Positions 51,433 to 60,212 of a DNA stretch of 64,000 nt are shown in pieces. The stretch lies in assembly GCA_016713135.1 (NCBI GenBank), contig JADJPR010000023.1, positions 558,001 to 622,000 on the forward strand. Reading direction: 5' to 3'. Numbering within the stretch: the first letter of the stretch is position 1; every line of letters begins with the position of its first letter. The notes below the pieces were generated by a model that was not told the origin of the DNA, did no database searches, and was given only the letters and a program-made list of their open reading frames with translations. Both the position numbers and the translations under genes were made by a program. This DNA is from Rhodanobacteraceae bacterium (GTDB taxonomy: Bacteria > Pseudomonadota > Gammaproteobacteria > Xanthomonadales > SZUA-5).

Positions 51433-53808
51433 ATGATGAGATCGCAACACGCATCGCGCTGGCTGCTGCTCGGCCTGGCCCTGGCGCCGCTGCCCGCCGC
51501 GCTGGCCGCCGAACTGTGCCCGGTGGATCCCTGGCAGTGCGAGCGCTCGGCGGACGGCTGGCGTTGCGCCGGCCAGCCCAAGGCGCTGGAGAGCGGCAAG
51601 GCGGACTCCGCTGCGCGCGCGGCCGCCTCCACCGAGCTCAAGGGCGACCAGCTCGAGGGCAAGGACGGCGAGAAGGTACGTGTCGACGGCAATGCGAGCG
51701 CGGTGCGCGCGGACCAGCGCCTGCGCGCAGACAGCATCGAATACGACGTTGCCAGCGACAGCGCCAAAGCCAGCGGCAATGTGCGCTATGACGACGCCAG
51801 CAACGCCTTCTACGCCACCGAGGCGACCGCCGACCTGGCCAAGGACACCACTTCGCTCACCGATGTCCGCTATGCGCTCAAGGCCCGCCGCGGACAGGGC
51901 CGCGCCGACCGGGTCAGCACACAGGGCGGCAACAGGACCACGCTCGAAGGCGTCACCTACACCGCATGCCCGGGCGACGATCCCTCGTGGCAGATCGAGG
52001 CGAGCCAGCTTGCCATCGACCATGAAGCCGGCCAGGCCACGGCACGCGATTTCAAGGTGCGGGTCGGCGGCGTGCCGATCCTCTACTCGCCCTATGCCAG
52101 CTTCCCGATCGACGATCGCCGCAAGAGCGGCTTCCTGGCGCCCAAGATCGGCGGCGGCAGTGATGGCTTCGACTTTGCCGCGCCGTATTACTGGAACATC
52201 GCGCCGAACTATGACGCCACCCTGACGCCGCGCCTGATCAGCGAGCGCGGCTTCCAGGCAGGCGGCGAGTTCCGCTACCTCCACGCGGGCGGCTCGGGGA
52301 CGCTGGACGGCGAATGGCTGCCGGACGACGATCTCTTCGGGGACGACCGTGACCGCTACCGCTTGCGCCATCACGGGCAGCTGCTGCCCGGTGTGCGCCT
52401 GGACGCGGACATCAACCACGTCTCGGACGACCGCTACTTCGTCGACCTCGGCGATTCGCTGAACACCTCGTCCACCAGCGTGCTCGGCAGCCTCGCACAG
52501 CTCTCCGGAGGCGGCCGCAACTGGCGCTGGAGCGTGCTCGCCGACGAGTACGAGCTGATCCTGCCGGACGTAGACGAACGCATCCAGCACGATCCCTATC
52601 AGCGCAAGCCGCGCGCCTTTGCCGCCTTCGACGAGCGCTACCGCGGCTGGCGCTACGGCGGTTACGCCGAATGGGTGGATTTCCGGCGCGACGATCTGTG
52701 CGCACTGGACGGCAATGGCGACCGCCTCTGCACCGATGTGGACCAGGGCCGGCGCCTGGACGTCGCGCCCTACCTCGGCTACGCCTGGGAGCCGTCCTGG
52801 GGCTTCCTGCGCATGCGCGGCACCCTGCGCCACACCAGCTATGACCTCGACCGCGCGCTGCCGGGCGACGAATCGCCCAGCCGCACCACGCCAATTTTCA
52901 GCACCGATGCGGGCTTGCTGTTCGAACGCCCGAACGCCTTCGGCCGCAGCGACTGGCGGCAGACGCTGGAGCCGCGGCTCTACTATCTCAACGTGCCCGA
53001 GCGCGACCAGTCGGACATCCCGGTGTTCGACACCGCGCCGTTCGATTTCAGTTACGCCCAGCTGTTCCGTGACAACCGCTACACCGGCGCGGACCGCCAG
53101 ATCGATGCCAATCAGCTCACCCTGGCGCTGACCACGCGCCTCCTGGACGACGCCACCGGCGCCGAGCGCGCCGCGCTGAGTCTGGGCCAGGTGCAGTATT
53201 TCGATGCGCCCGAGGTCTACCTGCCCGGCGAGGAAGACCCCTTTCGCGTCGACGATCGCCAGCGCTCGGCCTATGTACTGGAACTGCGCAGCGCGCTCGG
53301 GCGAACCTGGACGCTCTCCGGCGGTTACCGCTACGACCCGGAGCGCAGCCGCACCGACTTCGGCGCGGTGCGCCTGCAGAAGCGCTTCGGCGACGAGGGG
53401 CTGCTCAACATCGGCTACCGCTATCGTCCGGACCAGGGCAGCGCAGTTGTCGCTGCGCCCGGCGATCCGCCGCTGGTTTACTTCGGCGACGGGCGCATCG
53501 GCATCGAGCAGGCAGATGTCTCCGCGCTGGTGCCGATCAACCAGAACTGGCGCGCCGTATTCCGCTGGAACTATTCCTTGCGCGAGTCCACGACCCTCGA
53601 AGCGGTGGCGGGTTTCGAGTACGTCAGCTGCTGCTACAGCGTACGTTTGCTTTCGAGGAACTATCTTCGCGGTATCGGTACGGAACGCCGCAACGCGATC
53701 TTCCTGGAGTTCGAGCTGACGGGCTTGGGCTCCCTGGGACGCGACACAGGCGATTTCCTGCGCCGTGCTATCCTCGGTTATCAGCCTTTCGGGGGCACCC
53801 AAGAATGA
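51433..53808 (+). CDS. lptD: LPS-assembly protein LptD
   Basis: A 791-residue outer-membrane protein that inserts lipopolysaccharide into the outer leaflet with LptE. Signal peptide 'WLLLGLALAPLPAALAAE', an N-terminal OstA-like beta-jellyroll (about 70-220: 'LRADSIEYDVASDSAKASGNVRYDD', 'LKARRGQGRADRVS'), then the 26-stranded barrel ('YWNIAPNYDATLTPRLISERGFQAGGEFRYL'). The paired Cys 'SCCYSVRLLSRNYL' near the end and N-terminal Cys pairs fit the essential disulfides. Heads the lptD-surA-pdxA-rsmA operon; its stop overlaps surA by four bases. Confidence 0.95.
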   Translation: MMRSQHASRWLLLGLALAPLPAALAAELCPVDPWQCERSADGWRCAGQPKALESGKADSAARAAASTELKGDQLEGKDGEKVRVDGNASAVRADQRLRADSIEYDVASDSAKASGNVRYDDASNAFYATEATADLAKDTTSLTDVRYALKARRGQGRADRVSTQGGNRTTLEGVTYTACPGDDPSWQIEASQLAIDHEAGQATARDFKVRVGGVPILYSPYASFPIDDRRKSGFLAPKIGGGSDGFDFAAPYYWNIAPNYDATLTPRLISERGFQAGGEFRYLHAGGSGTLDGEWLPDDDLFGDDRDRYRLRHHGQLLPGVRLDADINHVSDDRYFVDLGDSLNTSSTSVLGSLAQLSGGGRNWRWSVLADEYELILPDVDERIQHDPYQRKPRAFAAFDERYRGWRYGGYAEWVDFRRDDLCALDGNGDRLCTDVDQGRRLDVAPYLGYAWEPSWGFLRMRGTLRHTSYDLDRALPGDESPSRTTPIFSTDAGLLFERPNAFGRSDWRQTLEPRLYYLNVPERDQSDIPVFDTAPFDFSYAQLFRDNRYTGADRQIDANQLTLALTTRLLDDATGAERAALSLGQVQYFDAPEVYLPGEEDPFRVDDRQRSAYVLELRSALGRTWTLSGGYRYDPERSRTDFGAVRLQKRFGDEGLLNIGYRYRPDQGSAVVAAPGDPPLVYFGDGRIGIEQADVSALVPINQNWRAVFRWNYSLRESTTLEAVAGFEYVSCCYSVRLLSRNYLRGIGTERRNAIFLEFELTGLGSLGRDTGDFLRRAILGYQPFGGTQE

Positions 53809-55100
53809 TCCGCAACACATTGATTTCATTGCTCTTTATGGCGCTTTTCGGAGCCCAGGCGGAGCTCCCGGCGCAGGCTCTGGGAAGCAACATCGACCAG
53901 ATCGTCGCGGTGGTCGAGGAAGAAATCATCCTGCGCAGCGAACTGGACCAGGCGCTCACCGGCATCCGCCGCCAGTACCAGGGTCGCGAGAACCAACTGC
54001 CCCCGGCCGACGTGCTGGAGCGTCAGGTGCTCGAGCGCCTGACGCTGGTCCGGCTGCAGCTCCAGCGTGCCGACGCCACCGGCGTGCGCGTGACCGATAC
54101 CGAGGTCGACGATGCCATCGGCCGGATCCTGCGCCAGAACCAGATCGACCTGAACCAGTTGCAGCAACAGCTGCGCAACGACGGCTTCACCCTGGCCGAG
54201 TTCCGCAAGACCATGCGCGACGAGCTGATGGTGCAGAAACTGCGCCAGCGCGTGGTGGATTCGCGTGCCGATGTCAGCCCGTCGGAACTGGAGATCGCGC
54301 TCGCCAGCGGCGTGCATCGCAAGGGCGAGGTGCGCCTCTCGGTGCTGCTGATCGGCGTGCCGGACGGCGCCAATGCCGAGCAGATCGAGACCGCGCGCAG
54401 CAAGACCGAGGGCGTGAAGAAACTGATCGACGACGGCACCATGGATTTCGCGGCCGCGGCCATCCGCTACTCGGACGCTGGCCAGGCGCTCGAGGGCGGA
54501 GACCTTGGCTGGCGCCGCTACGACCAGATCCCGCCGGCCTTCGCCGATCTTGTCAGCGGCATGCAGGTGGGCGAAGTGTCGCAAGCGCTGCGCACGCCCA
54601 GCGGCTTCTATCTGGTCAAATTGGCCGACAAGCGCGAGACCAGCCAGATCATGGTCACCGAGTTCAACGCGCGCAAGATCGTGGTCAAGGTCACCGAGTT
54701 GCAGGGCCCCGACGAAGCTCGCCGCGAGATCGACGCGATCTACGCCCGGCTGCAGAAGGGCGATGACTTCGAGAAGCTCGCCCGCGAGCTTTCCGAGGAT
54801 GACGCCAGCGCCCCGCTCGGCGGCGAGATCTGTTGGTTCGCGCTCGAAAGCCTCGATCCCGAGTTCTCCGAGATGATCGCCCAGCTCAAGGACGGTGAAT
54901 ACAGCCGCCCCTTCCGGGATCCTTCCGGCTGGCAGGTGGTGCAGCGCGTCGGCACCCGCACCGCAGACCGCACCGAGGACTATGTGCGCGGCCAGGTGAT
55001 GGAGAGCCTGCGCCAGCGCAAGGGCGAGGAAGCCTACGAGCAGTTCCTGCGTCAGCTTCGCGGCGAGGCGTATATCGACTACCGGCTGGCGAAAAGCTGA
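53805..55100 (+). CDS. surA: Periplasmic chaperone and peptidyl-prolyl isomerase SurA
   Basis: A 431-residue chaperone for outer-membrane proteins. Signal 'LISLLFMALFGAQAELPAQA', an N-terminal chaperone region ('IVAVVEEEIILRSELDQAL'), and two parvulin domains: about 170-270 ('VRLSVLLIGVP', 'AIRYSDAGQALEGGDLGWRRYDQIPPAF') and 285-385 ('FEKLARELSEDDASAPLGGEICWF'). It starts at ATG 53805, inside the end of lptD. The 190 bases after it hold element B, between surA and pdxA in what is otherwise a conserved operon. Confidence 0.95.
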   Translation: MIRNTLISLLFMALFGAQAELPAQALGSNIDQIVAVVEEEIILRSELDQALTGIRRQYQGRENQLPPADVLERQVLERLTLVRLQLQRADATGVRVTDTEVDDAIGRILRQNQIDLNQLQQQLRNDGFTLAEFRKTMRDELMVQKLRQRVVDSRADVSPSELEIALASGVHRKGEVRLSVLLIGVPDGANAEQIETARSKTEGVKKLIDDGTMDFAAAAIRYSDAGQALEGGDLGWRRYDQIPPAFADLVSGMQVGEVSQALRTPSGFYLVKLADKRETSQIMVTEFNARKIVVKVTELQGPDEARREIDAIYARLQKGDDFEKLARELSEDDASAPLGGEICWFALESLDPEFSEMIAQLKDGEYSRPFRDPSGWQVVQRVGTRTADRTEDYVRGQVMESLRQRKGEEAYEQFLRQLRGEAYIDYRLAKS

Positions 55101-55108
55101 GGGAAAGC

Positions 55109-55288
55109 GGTGAAAGGTGAAAAGTGAAAAGTGAAAGGGAAGGCCTGAGCCTGCGGCGGCATCGTCGACCTCCGGCCTCCACTTTCGCGGACCATCCTCT
55201 TTTCACTTTTCACTTTCACTTTTCACTTTCACTTTTCCTTTCCTTTCACTTTCACTTTTCACTTTCACTTTTCACTTTTCACCGCCTC
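55109..55288. repeat. Variable-arm inverted repeat element B (surA-pdxA)
   Basis: Left arm 55109-55140 is four GTGAAA(A/G) units. Right arm, from about 55200 to 55283, is eleven TTT(T)CAC units with one interrupted by TTTTCCTTTCC. The two arms are complementary over all four left units, so any of several right-arm registers can pair. The core is about 60 bases. The pdxA start follows eight bases after the last unit. Confidence 0.85.
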
Positions 55289-55290
55289 CC

Positions 55291-56295
55291 ATGCACCGCA
55301 TCGCCCTGACCGCCGGTGAGCCGGCGGGCATCGGTCCCGAACTGCTGGTGCGCATCGCCCAGCGGGCGTGGCCATTCCGCGTGGTGGCAATCGCCGACCG
55401 CCGCTGCCTGCATGGTGCCGCCGCGCGCCTGGGGCTGCCGTTGACGCTGGTCGAGGACGATCCCAGCCAGCGCCAGCCACTGGCTGCGGGACAACTCGCG
55501 CTGCATCCCTCTCCGCTGGCGCAAGCGGCGATGCCGGGCCGGCTCGATCCGCGCAATGCCGGCGCTACCCTGGCGATGCTGCGCAGCGCCGCTGACGGGG
55601 CGCTGCATGGTCGTTTCGATGCGATCGTCACCGCGCCGGTGCAGAAAAGCGTGCTCGACCACCCCGAAGCACCGTTCTACGGGCATACCGAGTTCTTTCA
55701 GGCGCTGGCGGGCGTCGAGCACGTGGTGATGATGCTGGTCGCGCCCGCGGATGGCGCGCGACCGGCTTTGCGCGTGGCACTGGCCACCACCCACCTGCCG
55801 CTGCGCGCGGTGGCCGACGCGATGCAGCCGGACACCCTGGAACGCTGCCTGCGAGTGCTCGATGCCGGCCTCCGCCGGGACTATGGCATCGCAGCGCCGC
55901 GCATCGCGGTGCTCGGCCTGAATCCGCATGCCGGTGAGGACGGGCATCTCGGCGACGAGGAGCAGCGCGTCATCATCCCGCTGCTGCAGCGCCTGCGCGG
56001 CGAGGGCATGCAACTGGAAGGCCCGCTGCCGGCCGACACCGCCTTTTCCCCGAAACGCCTGGCGCAGACCGATGCCTTCCTCGCGATGTACCACGACCAG
56101 GGCCTGCCGGTGCTCAAGTTCGCCGCCTTTGGCCGCGCGGTCAACGTGACCCTCGGCCTGCCCTATGTGCGCACCTCGGTGGACCACGGGACAGCACTTG
56201 ATCTCGCCGGCAAGGGTGAGGCCGATCCCGGCTCGCTGGAAGCGGCGCTGACCGAGGCCGCACGCATGCTGGATGCCCGCCATGGCCAGGGGTGA
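55291..56295 (+). CDS. pdxA: 4-hydroxythreonine-4-phosphate dehydrogenase PdxA
   Basis: A 334-residue enzyme of vitamin B6 synthesis. N-terminal 'IALTAGEPAGIGPELLVRIAQ', then 'GHTEFFQALAG' and the metal ligands His in 'AMYHDQGLPVLKFAAFGRAVNVTLGLPYVRTSVDHGTALDLAGKG'. Oxidises 4-phosphohydroxy-L-threonine for the pyridoxine ring. Third gene of the operon; overlaps rsmA. The nearest ribosome binding sequence comes from the end of the TTTTCAC repeat region, GCCTCCC, which is not a Shine-Dalgarno, so its translation may depend on coupling or the repeat structure. Confidence 0.95.
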   Translation: MHRIALTAGEPAGIGPELLVRIAQRAWPFRVVAIADRRCLHGAAARLGLPLTLVEDDPSQRQPLAAGQLALHPSPLAQAAMPGRLDPRNAGATLAMLRSAADGALHGRFDAIVTAPVQKSVLDHPEAPFYGHTEFFQALAGVEHVVMMLVAPADGARPALRVALATTHLPLRAVADAMQPDTLERCLRVLDAGLRRDYGIAAPRIAVLGLNPHAGEDGHLGDEEQRVIIPLLQRLRGEGMQLEGPLPADTAFSPKRLAQTDAFLAMYHDQGLPVLKFAAFGRAVNVTLGLPYVRTSVDHGTALDLAGKGEADPGSLEAALTEAARMLDARHGQG

Positions 56296-57058
56296 GATGT
56301 TTGCGCGCAAGCGCTTCGGTCAGAACTTCCTGCGCGACCACAACGTGATCGAGCGCATCGTCCGCGCGATCGACCCGCAGCCGGGCCAGCGCGTGGTCGA
56401 GATCGGCCCCGGCCGCGGCGCGATGACCTGGCCGCTGCTCGACGCGCTCGGCGAGCTGACCGCGATCGAGATCGACCGCGACCTGATCCCGATCCTAGAG
56501 GCCGAGAGCGCGGCGCACGGGAAGCTCACCATCGTCGAAGCCGATGTGCTGACCGTCGACTTCACCGCGCTGGCTGCAGGCACCCGCCTGCGCGTGGTCG
56601 GCAACCTGCCCTACAACATCTCGACCCCGGTGCTGTTCCACCTGCTGGACCATGCCCCGGCCATCGCGGACATGCACTTCATGCTTCAGCGCGAAGTGGT
56701 CGAGCGGATGGCCGCACCGCATGGCGACAAGACCTACGGGCGCCTGTCGGTGGCACTCCAGGCGCGCTGCAAGGTGGAGAAACTGTTCCGCGTGATGCCC
56801 GGCAGTTTCTGGCCGGTGCCGAAGGTGGAATCGGCCATCGTGCGCCTGACGCCGCTGCACGACCCCGAACGCGAGGCGCTGGCCGCGACGCTCGACACCG
56901 TCCTGCGCGCCGCCTTCGCGCAGCGCCGCAAGACCCTGTCGAATGCGCTGGACGGCGTGCTGGACGCCGTCACCATCGCCAGCTGCAATGTGCGCCCGGA
57001 TGCGCGCGCCGAGCAGGTCGACGTGGCGGGATTCCTGAGGCTGGCAAGAGCACTCTGA
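56282..57058 (+). CDS. rsmA: 16S rRNA (A1518/A1519-N6) dimethyltransferase RsmA (KsgA)
   Basis: A methyltransferase of about 258 residues that dimethylates two adjacent adenosines near the 3' end of 16S rRNA. Motifs: 'KRFGQNFLRD', SAM-binding 'VVEIGPGRGAMTWPLL', 'NLPYNISTPVLFHLL' (catalytic), 'FWPVPKVESAIVRL' and the terminal 'VDVAGFLRLARAL'. Starts at 56273, 56282 or 56297 are all possible; AGGGGTGAG precedes 56297. A second, decayed copy of its last 30 codons lies beyond the next gene. apaG/apaH, the usual followers in E. coli, are absent. Confidence 0.95.
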   Translation: MARGEMFARKRFGQNFLRDHNVIERIVRAIDPQPGQRVVEIGPGRGAMTWPLLDALGELTAIEIDRDLIPILEAESAAHGKLTIVEADVLTVDFTALAAGTRLRVVGNLPYNISTPVLFHLLDHAPAIADMHFMLQREVVERMAAPHGDKTYGRLSVALQARCKVEKLFRVMPGSFWPVPKVESAIVRLTPLHDPEREALAATLDTVLRAAFAQRRKTLSNALDGVLDAVTIASCNVRPDARAEQVDVAGFLRLARAL

Positions 57059-57113
57059 GCCTCACGGAATTGCGCATACTCGGCGCACTTTCCGTGTTCA
57101 CAAGGCTTCCCCG

Positions 57114-59990
57114 ATGTCGCGAGTTCTCCTTTCACGCGCTGCCGCCAGCCTGGCTGCTCTCGCGCTCGGCCTTTCGGCACAGGCGGCGACCGTCGATCCG
57201 GCCGTGAATGCCGCACTGAAGGCCGCGCCCGACGCCCGCGCGCGCGTGCTGGTCAAGCTCTCCGGCCAGGCCGACCTCAGCGCCGCGGCGCGTATCGAGG
57301 ACTGGAACGAGCGCGGCTGGGCGGTCTACCGCGCGCTCAGCGGCGCCGCGGAGCGCACCCAGGAGCCGTTGCTGCAACGCCTGCAGGCCTCGCGCGCCGC
57401 CGGCCATATCGCCGGCGTGCAGCGCTACTGGATCGTCAACCTGATCTCGCTGGAAGCGGACCGGGTCGCGATCGATGAACTCGCCGCCAGCCCGGAAGTG
57501 GAGGCGATCCTGGCGCCAATGAAGCTGGAAGTACCGATCGTGCTGCCTGAACTGCCTGCGGCCGTCCCGACCGCCATCGAGTGGGGTGTCAGCAAGATCC
57601 GCGCACCGGAAGTCTGGAGTTCCTACGGCACCACCGGCGCAGGCGTGGTCGCGGCCAATGTCGACACCGGCGTGCAGTTCAATCACCCGGCGCTGGTCAA
57701 CCAGTACCGCGGAAACCTCGGTGGCGGCAGTTTCGACCACAACTACAACTGGTTCGACCCCACCGGAGCGACAACATTTCCGACCGCCGTCGAGGGATCC
57801 CACGGCACCCATGTGATGGGCACCGAGATCGGCGACGACGGCGCCGGCAACCAGATAGGCGTGGCACCCGGTGCGAAGTGGATGGCGGCCTATGGCTGCT
57901 GTCCCGACAACGAGGCGCTGTTGCTGGCGCAGCAGTTCATGCTCGCCCCCACCGATCTCGCCGGCAACAACCCCGACCCGGGCCGACGCCCGCATGTGCT
58001 GAACCAGTCCTGGGGTGGCCCCGGCGGCAGCCAGATCTTCGAGGACGTGATCGCGGCTCTGCGGGCCAGCGGCGTGTTCCCCGCCTTTTCCGCCGGCAAC
58101 AGCGGCGGCAACGGCTGCGGCAGCCTGGGCTCGCCGGGCGACAATCCCTCGTCGTTCAACGTGGCGTCGACCAACAGCAGCGACGGCATCTCGGGCTCTT
58201 CCTCGCGCGGCCCGAACCCGATCACGGGCATGGTCGGGCCTGAGGTTGCGGCACCCGGTGTCAGCGTGCGCTCCAGCGTGCCCACCAATTCCTACGCGGT
58301 CTTCTCCGGCACCTCGATGGCGTCGCCGCATGTGGCTGGCGCCGTCGCGCTGCTGATATCGCTGGAGCCCAAGCTGATGGGCCAGGTCGAGCAACTGGAA
58401 GAACTGCTGCGCAAGACCGCGGTGCCACTGAACGTGGCGCAGACCTGTGGCGGCGTCAACGCCGCCACCGCGGTCCCCAACAACGCATTCGGATGGGGCC
58501 GGATCGACGTCAAGGCTGCGGCCGACATGGTCTACCAGGCTGGCTGGCTGCAAGGCTCGGTGCTGGTGGACGGCGCACCCAGGGAGGGTGTCGTGGTCAG
58601 CTTCAGCCGCCTCGGCGACACCCTGACCACCACCACCGACGCAGCGGGCAACTATCGCGTCGTTGCCGGCGCAGGGACCTATGCGATGAGCGCCTCGCAC
58701 CAGGGCCAGACGGTCAATGCCGCCGGCGTGGTGGTCACCCAGAACGCCACCACCCAGCAGGATTTCAGCATCGGCGCAACCCAGTACTTCACGCTCGCCG
58801 GGCAGTTCCAGCCGGCCGCGCCGGCGATGATCGTGGTCCTCGGCCACCCGGCCATTCCGCCAGCCTGGGCCGATGCCGGCGGCAACTTCAGTGTGCAGAT
58901 CCCGGCACCCGGCGCGGACATCCGGGTGGTCCATCCGGGCTTCCAGACCCAGGTGCTGCGGGTGAACGGCAGCGGTGGCACGATCAACCAGATCATTCCG
59001 TTGGCGCCGACTCAGAATTATGTCTGCCGCGACAACACCGAGGCTGGCGGCCCAACCTACGCCTGGACCGATGCAACGGGCGGCACCGCCTACAACCTGG
59101 ACGACGACGCCAGTTCGGCCAGCATCACGCTCCCGGGCACCTTCACCTATTTCGGTACCGATCACACCACGGTGCGGATCAATTCGAACGGCTTCCTTTA
59201 CTTCGGCGCGACCAGTTTCTCCACCGCCAACATGTACCTGCCCTTCGAGGGCATCCCCAACAACGATGCGATGGCCTTCGGCGAGGACCTGAATCCCGCG
59301 CTGGGTGCTCAGGGAAGCATCCACTCGCAGGTGCGCGGCAGTTCCCTGGTGGTGCAGTACACCCAGGTGCAGCACTGGGCCGGCGGGTTCCGGGAGACCT
59401 TCCAGATCATCCTCGACACGGCCACCGACACGATGACCTACCAGTACCACACGCTCAGCTGGCCGGACTTCGCCACGGTCGGCGTGGAGAACGCCAGCGG
59501 CAGCGTGGGCCAGCTGTACTCGTACCGCAACTCCGCCGGCCTGGTGGCCGGCCGCGCGGTGCAGTTCACGCCGGCCAGCGGCGCGGCGGTGAACTGGGGC
59601 TGCGACCACGCCTTCACCCTCTCCGTGTCGGACGATGCCGATCCGGTGCCGGCCGGCAGCACCGTCACCTACCGCATCCATTGGAACGCCGTCGGCTACG
59701 GCGGCTCGACGAGTGCAATGGTCACCGCGGATATCCCAGCGGGCGCCACATTCGTGGATTCCTCCGGCGGGGTGGTTCCGGTGAATGGGACGATCTCCTG
59801 GCCGCAGGGCAACCTGCGCCCGGGCGCTGAAGGCGAGCTGTGGTTCCGGGTGATCGCCAACAGTCCGTCCACCCTGAACATCAACGCCACCATCGGCGAC
59901 ATCGACGGCGAGCAGCGCACTGCGACCGAATCGACCACCGTCGGCGCCCCGGCGGAGAACCTGTTCCGGAACGGGTTCGAGGGGAACTGA
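57114..59990 (+). CDS. Secreted S8 (subtilisin-like) serine protease with C-terminal sorting-type tail
   Basis: A 958-residue protease. Signal peptide ('AAASLAALALGLSAQAA'), an inhibitor-I9-like propeptide to about 150, and the catalytic domain with the D-H-S triad: Asp 184 in 'ANVDTGVQFNHPAL', His 230 in 'GSHGTHVMG' and Ser 401 in 'SGTSMASPHVAGA'. After it come a carboxypeptidase-regulatory-like domain (about 490-560), a beta-sandwich with 'VRINSNGFLYFGATSF', a DUF11-like domain, and a tail 'LFRNGFEGN' typical of secreted proteins in this order. Its position between rsmA and an rsmA remnant points to a later arrival. Confidence 0.9.
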   Translation: MSRVLLSRAAASLAALALGLSAQAATVDPAVNAALKAAPDARARVLVKLSGQADLSAAARIEDWNERGWAVYRALSGAAERTQEPLLQRLQASRAAGHIAGVQRYWIVNLISLEADRVAIDELAASPEVEAILAPMKLEVPIVLPELPAAVPTAIEWGVSKIRAPEVWSSYGTTGAGVVAANVDTGVQFNHPALVNQYRGNLGGGSFDHNYNWFDPTGATTFPTAVEGSHGTHVMGTEIGDDGAGNQIGVAPGAKWMAAYGCCPDNEALLLAQQFMLAPTDLAGNNPDPGRRPHVLNQSWGGPGGSQIFEDVIAALRASGVFPAFSAGNSGGNGCGSLGSPGDNPSSFNVASTNSSDGISGSSSRGPNPITGMVGPEVAAPGVSVRSSVPTNSYAVFSGTSMASPHVAGAVALLISLEPKLMGQVEQLEELLRKTAVPLNVAQTCGGVNAATAVPNNAFGWGRIDVKAAADMVYQAGWLQGSVLVDGAPREGVVVSFSRLGDTLTTTTDAAGNYRVVAGAGTYAMSASHQGQTVNAAGVVVTQNATTQQDFSIGATQYFTLAGQFQPAAPAMIVVLGHPAIPPAWADAGGNFSVQIPAPGADIRVVHPGFQTQVLRVNGSGGTINQIIPLAPTQNYVCRDNTEAGGPTYAWTDATGGTAYNLDDDASSASITLPGTFTYFGTDHTTVRINSNGFLYFGATSFSTANMYLPFEGIPNNDAMAFGEDLNPALGAQGSIHSQVRGSSLVVQYTQVQHWAGGFRETFQIILDTATDTMTYQYHTLSWPDFATVGVENASGSVGQLYSYRNSAGLVAGRAVQFTPASGAAVNWGCDHAFTLSVSDDADPVPAGSTVTYRIHWNAVGYGGSTSAMVTADIPAGATFVDSSGGVVPVNGTISWPQGNLRPGAEGELWFRVIANSPSTLNINATIGDIDGEQRTATESTTVGAPAENLFRNGFEGN

Positions 59991-59997
59991 CCAGTCT

Positions 59998-60140
59998 GCG
60001 ATTGCGCTGGGCCGGGGGCTGGACGCTGTCACCGTCGCCAGTTGCAATGCGCGCGCCGGGCAAGTGGAGGTGGCGGGCTTCCTGCGGCTTGCGCGCGCCT
60101 GCGCGCTGGCCACAAGCGTCAACTTGAAGTTGGCGCGCTG
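59998..60140 (+). pseudogene. Decayed second copy of the rsmA 3' end
   Basis: Translated in frame to the TGA at 60138, it reads 'LDAVTVASCNARAGQVEVAGFLRLARA' against 'LDAVTIASCNVRPDARAEQVDVAGFLRLARA' at the end of rsmA (56950-57050). The DNA is roughly three-quarters identical with one 12-base deletion. The beginning of the gene is missing. Nearly 3 kb of protease gene separate the two. Confidence 0.75.
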
Positions 60141-60212
60141 ACGCGCGGGTCTGGCGGGCGGCACACGCCTGGCCCAGAATGCGCCATCGCCCGCTGCCCG
60201 GCATCGCGACGC

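Noticed and set aside
55200..55288. The TTTTCAC array as a CRISPR
   Set aside because: Units are 6-7 bases with no spacers, and no cas genes are present. It is one arm of an inverted repeat element.
60042..60212. A longer N-terminus for the diguanylate cyclase
   Set aside because: It would be translated from the decayed rsmA copy and the spacer; the membrane helices begin only after the TTG at 60213.
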